The notes under the pieces are model-generated. The model did no database searches. It worked only from the letters and a program-made list of their open reading frames with translations, and was not told the DNA's origin. From Caccocola sp964450835 (GTDB lineage Bacteria > Synergistota > Synergistia > Synergistales > Synergistaceae), in assembly GCA_964450835.1 (NCBI GenBank), contig CAYVEQ010000007.1, positions 1 through 52,202 of the forward strand: DNA of 52,202 nt. Reading direction: 5' to 3'. Below are positions 1-8,844 of this stretch, piece by piece; positions within the stretch are counted from its first letter, which is position 1, and each line of letters opens with the position of its first letter. Both the position numbers and the translations under genes were made by a program.

Positions 1-59
1 GCGGGTTATATTGTACGGCGAGTTATGTTATGATTGTCTGTTGTAAAGGCGGGGGTGCG

Positions 60-668
60 ATGTTTATCACTTTGGAGGGAATCGACGGGTGCGGCAAGTC
101 CACTCAGGCGCGGATGCTTTACGGCGCTCTGTCATCCCGCGGCGGCGCCGTTCTGACGAGGGAGCCGGGCGGCTGGGAGGGCGGCGGGGCTCTGCGCGGC
201 GCTGTGCTTGACGGCTCTCTGAAACATCGCTGGAGCGAGCTTTTTTTGTTTCTTCTCGACCGCTCCGAGCACGTCGCGCGTGTCATCGCGCCGGCGCTTT
301 CCGAGGGGAAGCACGTCGTCTGCGAGCGCTATCACGATTCTACTCTCGCCTATCAGGTGTGGGGACGCGGACTGCCTCTCGAGCCTGTTTCCGAAATAGC
401 TTCCCGAGCCTGCTTTCCGGTGCCTGACGTAACGGTTTTGTTTGACATAGAGCCAGAGCCGGCTCTTTCCCGTGTCGCCCGCCGCGGGAAGCCGGACGTC
501 TTTGAGAGAGAAGGGCTTGAGTTCTTGCGCCTCATAGGCGAGGGGTACCGCAGTCTCGCGAAGGCGGAGCCGGCGCGCTGGCTTGTGATAAAGTGCGGCG
601 AAAGATCGGCGGAAGATATTTTCGCGGAGCTGAAGCGCCGCCTCGCCGAGAGGGGGTTTCCCCTGTGA
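60..668 (+). CDS. tmk: Thymidylate kinase
   Basis: Phosphorylates dTMP to dTDP with ATP in the cytoplasm, the committed step to dTTP. The 202-residue protein opens with FITLEGIDGCGKST, a Walker A P-loop at residues 6-14. It continues with the REPGG motif that contacts the dTMP phosphate and an ERYHDSTLAYQ segment typical of the family. Length is normal. I chose ATG 60 over the in-frame ATG 30 because family members begin a few residues before the P-loop and a purine-rich AAAGGCGGGGG lies just upstream of 60. The stop overlaps the holB start by four bases (GTGA), so the two are translationally coupled. Confidence 0.95.
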   Translation: MFITLEGIDGCGKSTQARMLYGALSSRGGAVLTREPGGWEGGGALRGAVLDGSLKHRWSELFLFLLDRSEHVARVIAPALSEGKHVVCERYHDSTLAYQVWGRGLPLEPVSEIASRACFPVPDVTVLFDIEPEPALSRVARRGKPDVFEREGLEFLRLIGEGYRSLAKAEPARWLVIKCGERSAEDIFAELKRRLAERGFPL

Positions 669-1408
669 ACGCGGAGACAGCGGCTCTTATAGAGGAGTCG
701 CGGGGCTGGAAGGAGCTCTCTCTTGCGGCTTCGTCGGGACGCCTTCCGCAGGCCGTCGGCGTTTCTCTGCCCTCTGTTATGCACGGCGCTTTTGCCGAAC
801 TCTACGGGCGGCTTGTGCTCGGGGAGGACAATCTGTGGTCGGAGGGCTGCCACCCGGATATGATTATCATCGGCGGCGCGGCCTCTGCGCCCGCGATAGA
901 AGAGTGCCGCAAACTGCAGGGCGAGCTGGCGCTTCACCCTCTCGCGGCGCCGCGCAGGCTCGCCGTCGTAAGGTCGGCTGACAAACTCGCGATAGAGGCG
1001 TCAAACAGTCTTCTTAAAATCACCGAAGAGCCGCCGCTTCACGGCAGCATCCTTTTTATATCGGAAGAGAACAATCTTATCCCCACAATAAAAAGCCGTA
1101 TATGGTCTGTGCATATCGCTCTGCCGGAAGAAATCACGAAAACCTCGCCGGCGCCGCGGGGCATACAGGAGTGGGCGCGGTGGATGGATGCCGGAAGAAA
1201 GCCGAGTCCGGAAATACTTTTTCTTGAGATGCAGGGCTGGACGCGCGACTTTGCCGAAAAAGGGGATTACTTGCGCGCGTCAAAACTTGATTCGCTTATA
1301 CGGGTAATGGAGCTGAGGCGGCTTCCTGTTTCCATGATACAGGACGCCGCCTTTGCCGTGCTCAGAGAGGAAGTTCCTTATGAAAAAATACTTGGCGGTT
1401 TATGGTAA
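665..1408 (+). CDS. holB: DNA polymerase III delta' subunit, short form
   Basis: Probable clamp-loader delta' subunit. The clearest motif is the segment around residues 115-150 (NSLLKITEEPP ... NLIPTIKSRIW), which matches the LLKTLEEPP and LLPTIRSR segments of DnaX/HolB AAA+ proteins. The 247-residue product is shorter than E. coli HolB (about 330) and shows neither a Walker A nor a zinc-binding cysteine cluster; delta' subunits are generally ATPase-inactive. GTG 665 is chosen because it forms a GTGA overlap with tmk. The tmk-holB neighbourhood is widely conserved. The family is assigned from limited motifs plus context. Confidence 0.8.
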   Translation: MNAETAALIEESRGWKELSLAASSGRLPQAVGVSLPSVMHGAFAELYGRLVLGEDNLWSEGCHPDMIIIGGAASAPAIEECRKLQGELALHPLAAPRRLAVVRSADKLAIEASNSLLKITEEPPLHGSILFISEENNLIPTIKSRIWSVHIALPEEITKTSPAPRGIQEWARWMDAGRKPSPEILFLEMQGWTRDFAEKGDYLRASKLDSLIRVMELRRLPVSMIQDAAFAVLREEVPYEKILGGLW

Positions 1409-2627
1409 GCCGCGTTATCTCGGGATTGTCGAGTACGACGGAGATATAAAAAAATGCGAGAAACTCGTCGTCGAGTCCTCCCGCGGCGAAGAGCTGGCTC
1501 TCGTCGTAGGCGAGATCGGCCCGGAGCAGGAGACGGCGTATCGCCTGCTCAGGCACTCGTCGGAGCACGGCGACGGAGTCATAAAAAATTCCGACCCGGT
1601 GGTTACCGACCTGACTTTCATGGATTTCGCCTCGGAGGAAGACCGCGAGACGGAGAGCGCCTACCACGAGGAGGAAAAAACAATCCTTGAGGAGGCAAAA
1701 CGCCTCTTAAAACCGCACAATCTCGATATGAAGCTCATTGACGTCGAGTTTCTGCGGGCGAAGCGAAAGTTGTTTTTTTATTTTTCTTCGGACCAGCGCG
1801 TGGACTTCCGCGCCTATGTGCGCGATTTGGCGCGCGAGTTTAAGACGCGCATAGAGCTGCGTCAGGTCGGCGTGCGCGACGAGGCGAAGATAATCCGCGG
1901 GGCGGGGCCCTGCGGCCGTCCCTGCTGTTGCAGCTACTGGCTCAACCAGTTCGCCCCAATATGCATAAAAATGGTGAAGGAACAGAATCTGGCTCTGAAC
2001 CCCGCCAAAATATCGGGAATATGCGGCAGACTCATGTGCTGCATGTGCTTTGAATATGACACCTACCGCGAGGCGTGGGAGGGCTTCCCTCACGTCGGCT
2101 CGAAGATAAAAACGCCGAACGGCAGCGTCATCGTGGCTGGCATAGACCTGCCGGCAAAGAGTCTCCGCTGCGTTATCGCCGGCAAAGGCGAGGTTAAGAT
2201 ACCTCAGGATCAATTTGAGAAATTCCGCGAAACCGTGGCCTCCGGCGGCGAATGGGCGATGCCGGAGGAGGAAGCCGAGAAGGAACCTCTTTTCTCCGTG
2301 CGCGAAGCTTTCCGCGATTTCCGCCGCGCCGAAGAGAGAGCGCCGGAGCCGCCGGAAGAGCGCGTGAGGGAGCGGGGCGGTGAAGAACAGAAAGAGCCGC
2401 GCGAGGAGCGCCGCCGCCAGAAGCGCAAAAAAAGACACCCGCAGTACGCCGGACGCATGACGGAAGAGGAAGAGGAGGAGGCGCGGGAGATGTCAGCCTT
2501 CGAAGCGGAGCCGGAAAATCCGGAAAGAGAGAGAAAAGGAAGAGAAAGGCCGAGGCGTCACCAGTCGCGCCGCAGGCGGCCGCCCGAATACGGAAAAGAG
2601 CCGCGGACACGAAAGCTGGAACTGTAA
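1380..2627 (+). CDS. ricT: RicT/YaaT-like PSP1-domain protein with long charged tail
   Basis: PSP1-domain protein. In Bacillus the RicT (YaaT) homologue joins RicA and RicF in an Fe-S complex that supports RNase Y-dependent mRNA processing. The core (about residues 1-280) carries the family cysteines in two clusters, CGRPCCCSYWLNQF and CGRLMCCMCFEYDTY. After the core comes a tail of about 130 residues made almost entirely of Glu, Arg, Lys and Pro, which makes this 415-residue protein much longer than the usual ~275. ATG 1380 has a good AGAGAGGAAG ribosome site and overlaps the end of holB. Its place beside tmk and holB matches Firmicute synteny. The tail's function is unknown. Confidence 0.88.
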   Translation: MKKYLAVYGKPRYLGIVEYDGDIKKCEKLVVESSRGEELALVVGEIGPEQETAYRLLRHSSEHGDGVIKNSDPVVTDLTFMDFASEEDRETESAYHEEEKTILEEAKRLLKPHNLDMKLIDVEFLRAKRKLFFYFSSDQRVDFRAYVRDLAREFKTRIELRQVGVRDEAKIIRGAGPCGRPCCCSYWLNQFAPICIKMVKEQNLALNPAKISGICGRLMCCMCFEYDTYREAWEGFPHVGSKIKTPNGSVIVAGIDLPAKSLRCVIAGKGEVKIPQDQFEKFRETVASGGEWAMPEEEAEKEPLFSVREAFRDFRRAEERAPEPPEERVRERGGEEQKEPREERRRQKRKKRHPQYAGRMTEEEEEEAREMSAFEAEPENPERERKGRERPRRHQSRRRRPPEYGKEPRTRKLEL

Positions 2628-2640
2628 GGGGGCACTGTCA

Positions 2641-3570
2641 TTGGGTTTTTTCAAAAGCTTCGCCGAGAAGCTCAGAAACACCGGCAACAAATGGACGCAG
2701 AGCGTTTCCAATCTCTTTTCCGACGACCCCGTGGACGACGCTTTCTGGGAGGAGCTGGAAGAACAGCTCATACTCGGCGACGTCGGAGTGGAGACGACGG
2801 AAGAGCTGGTGTCCGACCTTCGCCGCGTGATGGTGGACCGGCGCATAAGCAATAAGAAAGAGCTTAAAACCGCCTTTGCCGAACTGCTTGTCTCGCGCCT
2901 CGAAGCGGTCGGCGGAATGGGGCGCCCGCTTGACACGGGACGCGTCCCCTCTGTCGTTATCATGATTGGTGTGAACGGCAGCGGAAAGACGACTACCTGC
3001 GGGAAGCTCGCCGCGCAGCTCAAAGCCGACGGCAAAAAGGTCATCATGGCGGCGGCCGACACATTCCGCGCGGCTGCCATAGAACAGCTGAAGGCGTGGG
3101 GAGAGCGCGCGGGCGCGCGCGTCATCGCCCAGAAACAGGACAGCGACCCGGCGGCGGTCGTCTATGACTCGCTGCTTGCAGCGAAGGCCTCGGGCGCGGA
3201 CGTGGTACTGGTCGATACGGCCGGCCGCCTCCACACAAAATCCAATCTGATGGAGGAACTTTCCAAAGTCACCCGCGTGATAAAACGCGAGTTGCCCGAA
3301 GAGCCGTCGGAAGTGCTTATCGTTCTGGACGCGGTTACGGGACAGAACGGCTTCATGCAGGCGGAGACTTTCGGCAAAGTCATGCCCGTCACGGGCGTCG
3401 TGCTCACAAAATTCGACAACACATCAAAAGGCGGCGTCGTCATAGCGATTGCGGAGCGGCTCAAAATGCCGATACGGTACGTCGGCCTCGGAGAGGGGAT
3501 AGACGACCTGCGCCCCTTCGAGCCCCGCGCCTTCGCGGAAACTTTGCTTGGCATACAAAATGAAGAGTAA
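2641..3570 (+). CDS. ftsY: Signal recognition particle receptor FtsY
   Basis: SRP receptor GTPase that docks ribosome-SRP complexes at the membrane for co-translational insertion. The N domain (residues 1-95) is followed by the G domain with GVNGSGKTTT (G1), DTFRAAA (G2), DTAGRL (G3) and TKFD (G4), and the closing GLGEGIDDLRPF motif. At 309 residues it lacks the long acidic A domain of E. coli FtsY, like most non-proteobacterial forms. Translation starts at TTG 2641, 13 bases after the ricT stop, with AAGGGGG just upstream. Confidence 0.95.
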   Translation: MGFFKSFAEKLRNTGNKWTQSVSNLFSDDPVDDAFWEELEEQLILGDVGVETTEELVSDLRRVMVDRRISNKKELKTAFAELLVSRLEAVGGMGRPLDTGRVPSVVIMIGVNGSGKTTTCGKLAAQLKADGKKVIMAAADTFRAAAIEQLKAWGERAGARVIAQKQDSDPAAVVYDSLLAAKASGADVVLVDTAGRLHTKSNLMEELSKVTRVIKRELPEEPSEVLIVLDAVTGQNGFMQAETFGKVMPVTGVVLTKFDNTSKGGVVIAIAERLKMPIRYVGLGEGIDDLRPFEPRAFAETLLGIQNEE

Positions 3571-4123
3571 CGTCATAACGCGCGGCTGCGCGGACCGCCA
3601 CCCGCGCGACCCGCTTGTAAAAAAAATCGCCGCGCTGCTCGTGCCGCGCGGCGGCAGCGGCGTTCTGTCCGGCGCGCTTGCGATGCTGCGCGAAAAATGG
3701 GGAGAACCGGAGCGCGTGAGCGAGCCCGTTCCCTTTACGTGGACGAACTACTACGAGGATATTTCCCCCGAGCTCGACCGCCTGTTTGTATCGTATCCGG
3801 GGCTTTATAAGATGTCCGACCTCCCGTCGTGGAAGCTGGAGAGCTGCGCGATGGAACGCGAAAGCGGACACGGCGCCGGACGGCGCGTAAACATCGACCC
3901 GGGGACGATAGACGGCGCGCGGCTCCTGCTCGCTTCGACGAAAGGCCAGGCGCACCGCGTCTACCTGCGCGACGGGATATTCTGCGAAGTTACGCTCTGC
4001 CGGCGGAAAGGACGCTGGGAGAGCTTTTTTTACACCTTTCCGGATTTTCGCAGCGGAGCCTACGACGGCTGGCTTGAACAGGTGCGCGAGGACTGGAAAA
4101 GGGAAGTCAGAGAATTTTTATAA
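3560..4123 (+). CDS. DUF4416 family protein
   Basis: A 187-residue protein of the DUF4416 family, function unknown. Recognisable family features are the VNIDPG motif near residue 111, followed by LLLASTKGQAHRVYLRDGI and a TFPDFRSGAY segment near the C-terminus. No membrane segment or known catalytic motif is visible. ATG 3560 overlaps the last codons of ftsY, and the gene ends 17 bases before purB, so it is presumably co-transcribed with both. An upstream in-frame TTG (3548) is a less likely start. Confidence 0.8.
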   Translation: MKSNVITRGCADRHPRDPLVKKIAALLVPRGGSGVLSGALAMLREKWGEPERVSEPVPFTWTNYYEDISPELDRLFVSYPGLYKMSDLPSWKLESCAMERESGHGAGRRVNIDPGTIDGARLLLASTKGQAHRVYLRDGIFCEVTLCRRKGRWESFFYTFPDFRSGAYDGWLEQVREDWKREVREFL

Positions 4124-4140
4124 AAACGGGAGGCCATCCG

Positions 4141-5463
4141 ATGATACCGAGATACGAAACGGCGGAAATAAAAAAAATCTGGACGGATCAAAACCGCTTC
4201 GGCCGCTGGCTCGACGTGGAGCTTGCGGCCGCGCGCGCCTGGCATGAGGAGGGTGCGGTGCCGGACGAAGATTACAAAAATATCGTGGAGAAAGCCGGTT
4301 TCTCCGTCGAGCGCATACACGAAATAGAAGAGGTAACGCAGCACGACGTTATCGCCTTTGTTTCAAGCGTCGCCGAAACGATAGGCGAATCGGGACGTTT
4401 CATCCATCTCGGGCTGACGAGCAGCGACGTCATAGACACGGCCTCGTCGCTTCTGCTCGGCGAGAGCATGGACGTCGTAATAGCCGAGCTTGAGAAACTG
4501 CGCAAACTTGTCGGCGAAAAGGCTGTCGAATACAAAATGACGCCCTGCGCCGGGCGCACGCACGGAGTGCACGCGGAGCCGACGACCTTCGGCCTGAAGC
4601 TGCTCAACCACTATTCGGAAATCGGACGCGACATTGCGCGTCTGAAACAGACAAAGAAAGAGATGATGGTCGGCAAGCTCTCGGGCGCCGTCGGCACATA
4701 CGCGAACTGCCCGCCCAAGATCGAGGCGCGCGTCTGCGAACTGCTCGGGTTGGCAATTGACCCGGTCGCAACGCAGGTGGTACAGCGCGACCGCCACGCG
4801 CGCGTCATGACGGACATGGCGATAGCCGGCGCGGCGCTCGAACGGCTCGCTCTTGAAATACGCCATCTGCAGCGCACGGAGGTGCTCGAAGCGCTGGAGC
4901 CTTTCAAAAAAGGGCAGAAAGGCTCCTCCGCCATGCCGCACAAGAAAAACCCTATTCTCTGCGAGCGCGTCTGCGGCATGGCGCGTCTGCTGCGCGGTTT
5001 CGTCGTGCCCGCGCTTGAAAACATCGCGCTGTGGCACGAACGCGATATAAGCCACTCGTCGGTCGAGCGCGTCATGTGGCCCGACGCCTTCCACCTGCTG
5101 CACTACATGACGAAAAAAATGATACAGATAGTCGCGGGCATGGCAGTCGACACCGGCAAGATGCGCGAGAACATGGATATAACGAAAGGCCTGCTCTTCT
5201 CGGGGAGAGTCCTAATCGAACTGGTCGAGCGCGAGGGCGTCAGCCGCGAGGAGGCCTACGCGATAGCGCAGAGCAACGCCATGCGCTGCTGGAACGAGAA
5301 AATACCGCTCCTCGAACTGCTCAAAGCGGACGGCAGAATTACCAATATGTCAGCCTGTGAACTGGAATCTCTGTTTGATTTGCAATATTATTTTAAGCAC
5401 GTCGACGAGGTGTTCAGCCGCTTCCCGGAGCTGTGCGGAGCGGCAGCGTCCGGCACAAAATAA
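4141..5463 (+). CDS. purB: Adenylosuccinate lyase
   Basis: Catalyses two fumarate eliminations in purine synthesis: SAICAR to AICAR and adenylosuccinate to AMP. The fumarase/aspartase signature GSSAMPHKKNP is at residues 261-271, and the substrate-binding TSSDVIDT and GRTHGVHAEPT motifs are upstream. Its 440 residues are the normal length. It is the last gene of the leading operon, with a good ribosome site (CGGGAGG) and a strong hairpin terminator about 310 bases downstream. Confidence 0.96.
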   Translation: MIPRYETAEIKKIWTDQNRFGRWLDVELAAARAWHEEGAVPDEDYKNIVEKAGFSVERIHEIEEVTQHDVIAFVSSVAETIGESGRFIHLGLTSSDVIDTASSLLLGESMDVVIAELEKLRKLVGEKAVEYKMTPCAGRTHGVHAEPTTFGLKLLNHYSEIGRDIARLKQTKKEMMVGKLSGAVGTYANCPPKIEARVCELLGLAIDPVATQVVQRDRHARVMTDMAIAGAALERLALEIRHLQRTEVLEALEPFKKGQKGSSAMPHKKNPILCERVCGMARLLRGFVVPALENIALWHERDISHSSVERVMWPDAFHLLHYMTKKMIQIVAGMAVDTGKMRENMDITKGLLFSGRVLIELVEREGVSREEAYAIAQSNAMRCWNEKIPLLELLKADGRITNMSACELESLFDLQYYFKHVDEVFSRFPELCGAAASGTK

Positions 5464-5740
5464 TACCGTTAAGAATATTTGCTGTATCGCCTGACAGAAA
5501 CCCGGCGCCCGAAACGGTATGAGCCGCAGAGGCCGCCGCGATGGTTGCGGGCCGCCGCACGGACGGCGGCATCGAAACGATGTCCCTTGTCATGCGCGCG
5601 AAGGGCGGCACGACGCGCTGCGTCAGCGCCATTCACAACGCCGGGAAGCTCAGCGGGATAAGATCCGTCGAATGCTGCCCGGCCGGCGGTCGGCGGAACG
5701 CCTGCTTCCTTTAATAACAAAAGCGGGGTTAAAAACGGTC
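5464..5740. other. Intergenic stretch downstream of purB with one doubtful 57-codon reading frame
   Basis: The gap between purB and cysS is 373 bases including the hairpins. This part holds no gene I can recognise. One reading frame on the + strand, ATG 5541 to TAA 5714, encodes 57 residues with GC-rich third positions like the neighbouring genes. It has three cysteines near its end, no convincing ribosome site, and an in-frame stop just upstream. It could be a small gene, a decayed remnant or chance. Confidence 0.3.
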
Positions 5741-5765
5741 AAAGCGCGGGGCAGCCCCGCGCTTT
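5741..5765. terminator. GC-rich hairpin in the purB-cysS gap
   Basis: An 11-bp perfect inverted repeat (AAAGCGCGGGG and its complement) around a three-base loop. There is no T-run on the + side, but a short T-rich stretch follows on the - side. It may help stop cysS transcription, or be a 3'-end stabiliser. Confidence 0.5.
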
Positions 5766-5775
5766 CGCATGCCGT

Positions 5776-5814
5776 AAAAACAATCCGGCGCGGACGGCGC
5801 CGGATTGTTTTTTT
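5776..5814. terminator. Strong intrinsic terminator, probably bidirectional
   Basis: A 13-bp perfect stem (5779-5791 with 5797-5809) with a five-base loop, extendable by A-T pairs, followed by seven T on the + strand. On the - strand the same hairpin is followed by TTTTTA. It fits as the shared terminator of the convergent purB operon and cysS. Confidence 0.9.
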
Positions 5815-5836
5815 GCTCGAACCGGAATAAAAGCGG

Positions 5837-7243
5837 CTATATGTTTCTCTTCCAGCGCGGGCCCTGCGGCGTGTCTTCTATCGCTATGCCCTTTGCCGCG
5901 AGCAAATCGCGGATTTCGTCGGAGCGTTTGAAGTTTTTCGCTTTTCTCGCGGCCGCGCGCTCGGCGACGAGAGCGTCGATTTCTTCGTCTTCGTCCGAAG
6001 CCTTCTTATCCTCGGGGAAATATCCGAGAATTTCGTTCGTCTTGTCAAAGAAAGCCTCAGCCTCGCGAAGTCCTTCCGCGTCGATTCTATCGTGCTCGGT
6101 GAGGTGGACATTCACGGCGCGCACCAGCTCGAAGATGCTTCCGAAAGCCCCCGCTGTGTTGAAGTCGTCGTCCATAGCTTCCGTAAACCCTTCGTGCGCC
6201 GCTTTTACGGCATCGCGCAGCGCGCCGTCGGCCCCGCCGTCCTCTCTGTTCGCGAGAGCGAAGAGCATATCGGTGCGGCAGTTGTTGAGCCGTTCGACGG
6301 CTGCCTTCGCGTGGTCAAGCCCTTCCCGCGAGAAGTTGAGAGGAGAGCGGTAGTGGACGCTCAGGAGGAAAAAGCGCAGAACGAGCGGGCTTACCTTTTG
6401 GCGCACGTCGCGCACGGTCAGGAAGTTTCCGAGAGACTTTGACATTTTTTCCTTGTCGATGAGCAGATAGGCGTTGTGGAGCCAGTATCTGACGAACTGT
6501 CTGCCGTTGGCGCACTCGGACTGCGCGATTTCGTTTTCGTGATGCGGGAAGATAAGGTCGCTTCCGCCTCCGTGAATGTCAAGCGTCTCGCCGAGGTATT
6601 TTGTCGACATGGCGCTGCATTCGATGTGCCAGCCGGGACGCCCTTTGCCCCACGGGCTGTCCCACGACGGCTCGCCGGGCTTCGCCGCCTTCCAGAGGGC
6701 GAAGTCGAGCGGGCTTTTCTTCCTTTCGTCCACTTCTACGCGCGAGCCCGCGTTCAGCTCGTCGATGCTCTGTTTGGAAAGTTTGCCGTACTCGGGGAAG
6801 CTCGGCACGCTGAAGTAAACGTCGCCTTCGGTTTCATAGGCGTGCCCCTTTGATATGAGCCTTTCGATTATTTCGATAATCGCCGGTATCTCGTGCGTCG
6901 CGCGGGGGTTGACCGTGGCGCGGCGTATGCCGAGCGCGTCGGCGTCCGCGTAGTATTCGGCGATGTAGCGCTCCGCGAGCTCGGCTACGGTGATTCCCAT
7001 ATCGTTGGCGCGGCTGATCATTTTGTCGTCGACGTCGGTGAAGTTCTGCACGTAGGCGACGTCGTAGCCGGTGCTTTCAAGATAGCGCCGGAATACGTCG
7101 AAGAGCACGAAAGGTCGCGCGTTCCCTATGTGGAAGAAATTATAGACGGTCGGCCCGCAGACGTAGAAGCGCACCCTGCCGGCTTCCAGCGGGACGAAAG
7201 GTTCTTTTTTTCTCGTAAGATCGTTGTAGACTGTCAAAGGCAT
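5837..7243 (-). CDS. cysS: Cysteinyl-tRNA synthetase
   Basis: Class I aminoacyl-tRNA synthetase charging tRNA-Cys. The HIGH motif is HIGNARPF near residue 31 and the KMSKS loop is KMSKSLGN. Zinc-binding residues fit CGPTVYN, CSAMS and the HHENE segment. It has 468 residues from ATG 7243. An in-frame GTG 15 bases further upstream (7258) overlaps the GGAGG sequence and is less likely. It is the only protein gene on the - strand in the window, transcribed divergently from uvrC from its own promoter. Confidence 0.95.
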   Translation of the reverse strand: MPLTVYNDLTRKKEPFVPLEAGRVRFYVCGPTVYNFFHIGNARPFVLFDVFRRYLESTGYDVAYVQNFTDVDDKMISRANDMGITVAELAERYIAEYYADADALGIRRATVNPRATHEIPAIIEIIERLISKGHAYETEGDVYFSVPSFPEYGKLSKQSIDELNAGSRVEVDERKKSPLDFALWKAAKPGEPSWDSPWGKGRPGWHIECSAMSTKYLGETLDIHGGGSDLIFPHHENEIAQSECANGRQFVRYWLHNAYLLIDKEKMSKSLGNFLTVRDVRQKVSPLVLRFFLLSVHYRSPLNFSREGLDHAKAAVERLNNCRTDMLFALANREDGGADGALRDAVKAAHEGFTEAMDDDFNTAGAFGSIFELVRAVNVHLTEHDRIDAEGLREAEAFFDKTNEILGYFPEDKKASDEDEEIDALVAERAAARKAKNFKRSDEIRDLLAAKGIAIEDTPQGPRWKRNI

Positions 7244-7288
7244 TGTCCTTACTCGCACCTCCGCGGTACTTCTTATTGATAATATGCT

Positions 7289-7316
7289 ATTATATCAAGT
7301 AACGGTGAAGTGTAAG
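7289..7316 (-). promoter_or_regulatory. Sigma-70-type promoter for cysS
   Basis: Read on the - strand: CTTACA, 16-base spacer, TATAAT, ending 46 bases before the cysS ATG. The -10 is a perfect consensus and the -35 matches four of six. Confidence 0.55.
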
Positions 7317-7335
7317 CGTCGAAAGGAGCTATTCT

Positions 7336-8844
7336 TTGAACAAAGAAGAGCTGATACGGTTCGTAAAAGGATTCCCCGACAGGCCCGGCGTCTATCTCAT
7401 GCGCGACGCGAAGGGCGACGTGATATACATCGGCAAGGCGAAGTCGCTGCGCCGCCGCGTGTCGTCATACTTCCGCCACAGCCACGCCTCCCCGAGGCTC
7501 AGCAAGCTCGTCGACACAATCCGCGACATTTCGACGATGCGCACCGAAAGCGAAATAGAGGCTCTTATCCTCGAAAACCGCCTCATAAAACTCTATCAGC
7601 CTTTTTTTAATGTAGACCTGAAAATGAACGAGCGCCACGCCTATATCAAAATAACGGCGGAGAAGCACCCGCGCGTGCTCGTGACGCGCGTCAGGACCGG
7701 GGACGGCGCGGTCTACATCGGCCCATACGTCAGAGTCAGCGAGGTGCGCGCTCTTTTGCGGCTTGTCGAAAGGTATCTCCCGCTGCGCTCGTGCGGCGGC
7801 GCGGAGGCCAGGCCGCAAAACGGGCGGCCCTGCATGAAATATTCTCTCGGCCGCTGCCTCGCGCCCTGCTGCGGCCTCTGCACCGAGAACGAATACCGCG
7901 ACCGCGCGGCCGACGTCGTCCTGCTCCTGCAGGGTCACGGCGCGGAGCTTGTGGAGCGCCTGCGCAAACGCATGGACAGGGCGGCGCGCGAGATGAAGTT
8001 CGAGGAGGCGGCGCACCTTCGCGACACGATAAGGGCGATCTGGCGCGTCAGCCGGCAGCAGAACACAATACCCGAAATCCCGTCGGGCCGCGACAACTTC
8101 TGGGAGGTTCTCAATTCCATGCAGCGCCTCTTTGACCTGCCCCTGCTGCCGTGGCGCATAGACGGCTTCGATATTTCGCACAGCGCGGGAAATTTCACCG
8201 TCGGCGTCGCAGTGGTCTTTGAACAGGGCTATCCTAACCCTTCGCTGTACCGCAGGTTCAACATAAGAACCGTCGAGGGCATAGACGACTTCCGCTCGAT
8301 GAAAGAAACGCTCGCGAGGCGCTACGGGCGCTGCCTTGAAGGAGAGGAGCCGCTGCCGCAGCTGATACTTATAGACGGCGGCCCGGTGCAGCTGGAGTTT
8401 GCCATGCAGGCGCTCGAAGGCCTTGGAATCGGCGACATCCCAATAATTTCGCTCGCCAAGGAGTTTGAGGAAATATATATGCCGGGGAGAAAGGAACCTC
8501 TGCGTCTTGACCGCGCGGATCCGGTCCTCCGCCTGTTGCAGCACGTGCGGGACGAGTCGCACCGCTTTGCCGTAACCTCGCACAGAGCGCGCCGCGGCAG
8601 AAGCCTGACGCGCAGCAAAATCGAAGAAGTGCCCGGCATAGGGAGAGCGAAAGCCGCCATGCTCATAACAAGATTCGGCAGCGTCCGCGCGATAAAAGAA
8701 CTGCCGCCGGATGAGCTCGCAAACGCCCCCGGCATAGGCCCCGCGCTCGCGAAAAGAATACTCGCGAAGCTCGGCGAGGAAACGGAGACAGAAAAAATTA
8801 TCAAGGAGGCGCGTGCGAATGGCGCTGCCCGGCAGCAGAACTGA
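7336..8844 (+). CDS. uvrC: Excinuclease ABC subunit C, compact form
   Basis: Makes both incisions in nucleotide excision repair with UvrAB. Visible domains: a GIY-YIG nuclease (GVYLM, VIYIGKAKSLRRRVSSYF, residues 17-95), a UVR helix pair that contacts UvrB (about 205-235), an RNase H-like nuclease with its acids and histidine (DGFDISHS, LIDGGPVQL, RDESHRFAV), and a helix-hairpin-helix pair (VPGIGRAK, APGIGPALAKRI, residues 430-480). At 502 residues it is about 100 short of E. coli UvrC. The missing part is the central region between UVR and RNase H. It starts at TTG 7336 after AAAGGAGC and overlaps ribD. Confidence 0.93.
   Translation: MNKEELIRFVKGFPDRPGVYLMRDAKGDVIYIGKAKSLRRRVSSYFRHSHASPRLSKLVDTIRDISTMRTESEIEALILENRLIKLYQPFFNVDLKMNERHAYIKITAEKHPRVLVTRVRTGDGAVYIGPYVRVSEVRALLRLVERYLPLRSCGGAEARPQNGRPCMKYSLGRCLAPCCGLCTENEYRDRAADVVLLLQGHGAELVERLRKRMDRAAREMKFEEAAHLRDTIRAIWRVSRQQNTIPEIPSGRDNFWEVLNSMQRLFDLPLLPWRIDGFDISHSAGNFTVGVAVVFEQGYPNPSLYRRFNIRTVEGIDDFRSMKETLARRYGRCLEGEEPLPQLILIDGGPVQLEFAMQALEGLGIGDIPIISLAKEFEEIYMPGRKEPLRLDRADPVLRLLQHVRDESHRFAVTSHRARRGRSLTRSKIEEVPGIGRAKAAMLITRFGSVRAIKELPPDELANAPGIGPALAKRILAKLGEETETEKIIKEARANGAARQQN

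Noticed and set aside
1..59. Possible 3' end of an upstream gene (two frames reach a stop at 33 or 46)
   Set aside because: Ten to fifteen codons are too few to recognise or to choose a frame.
353..937. Long reverse-strand frames opposite tmk/holB and most other genes
   Set aside because: Shadows of real genes in high-GC DNA; their translations are low-complexity Arg/Ala-rich with no family motifs.
5469..5720. Reverse-strand 83-codon frame downstream of purB
   Set aside because: No ribosome site, Arg/Ala-rich composition, and it conflicts with the terminator arrangement.
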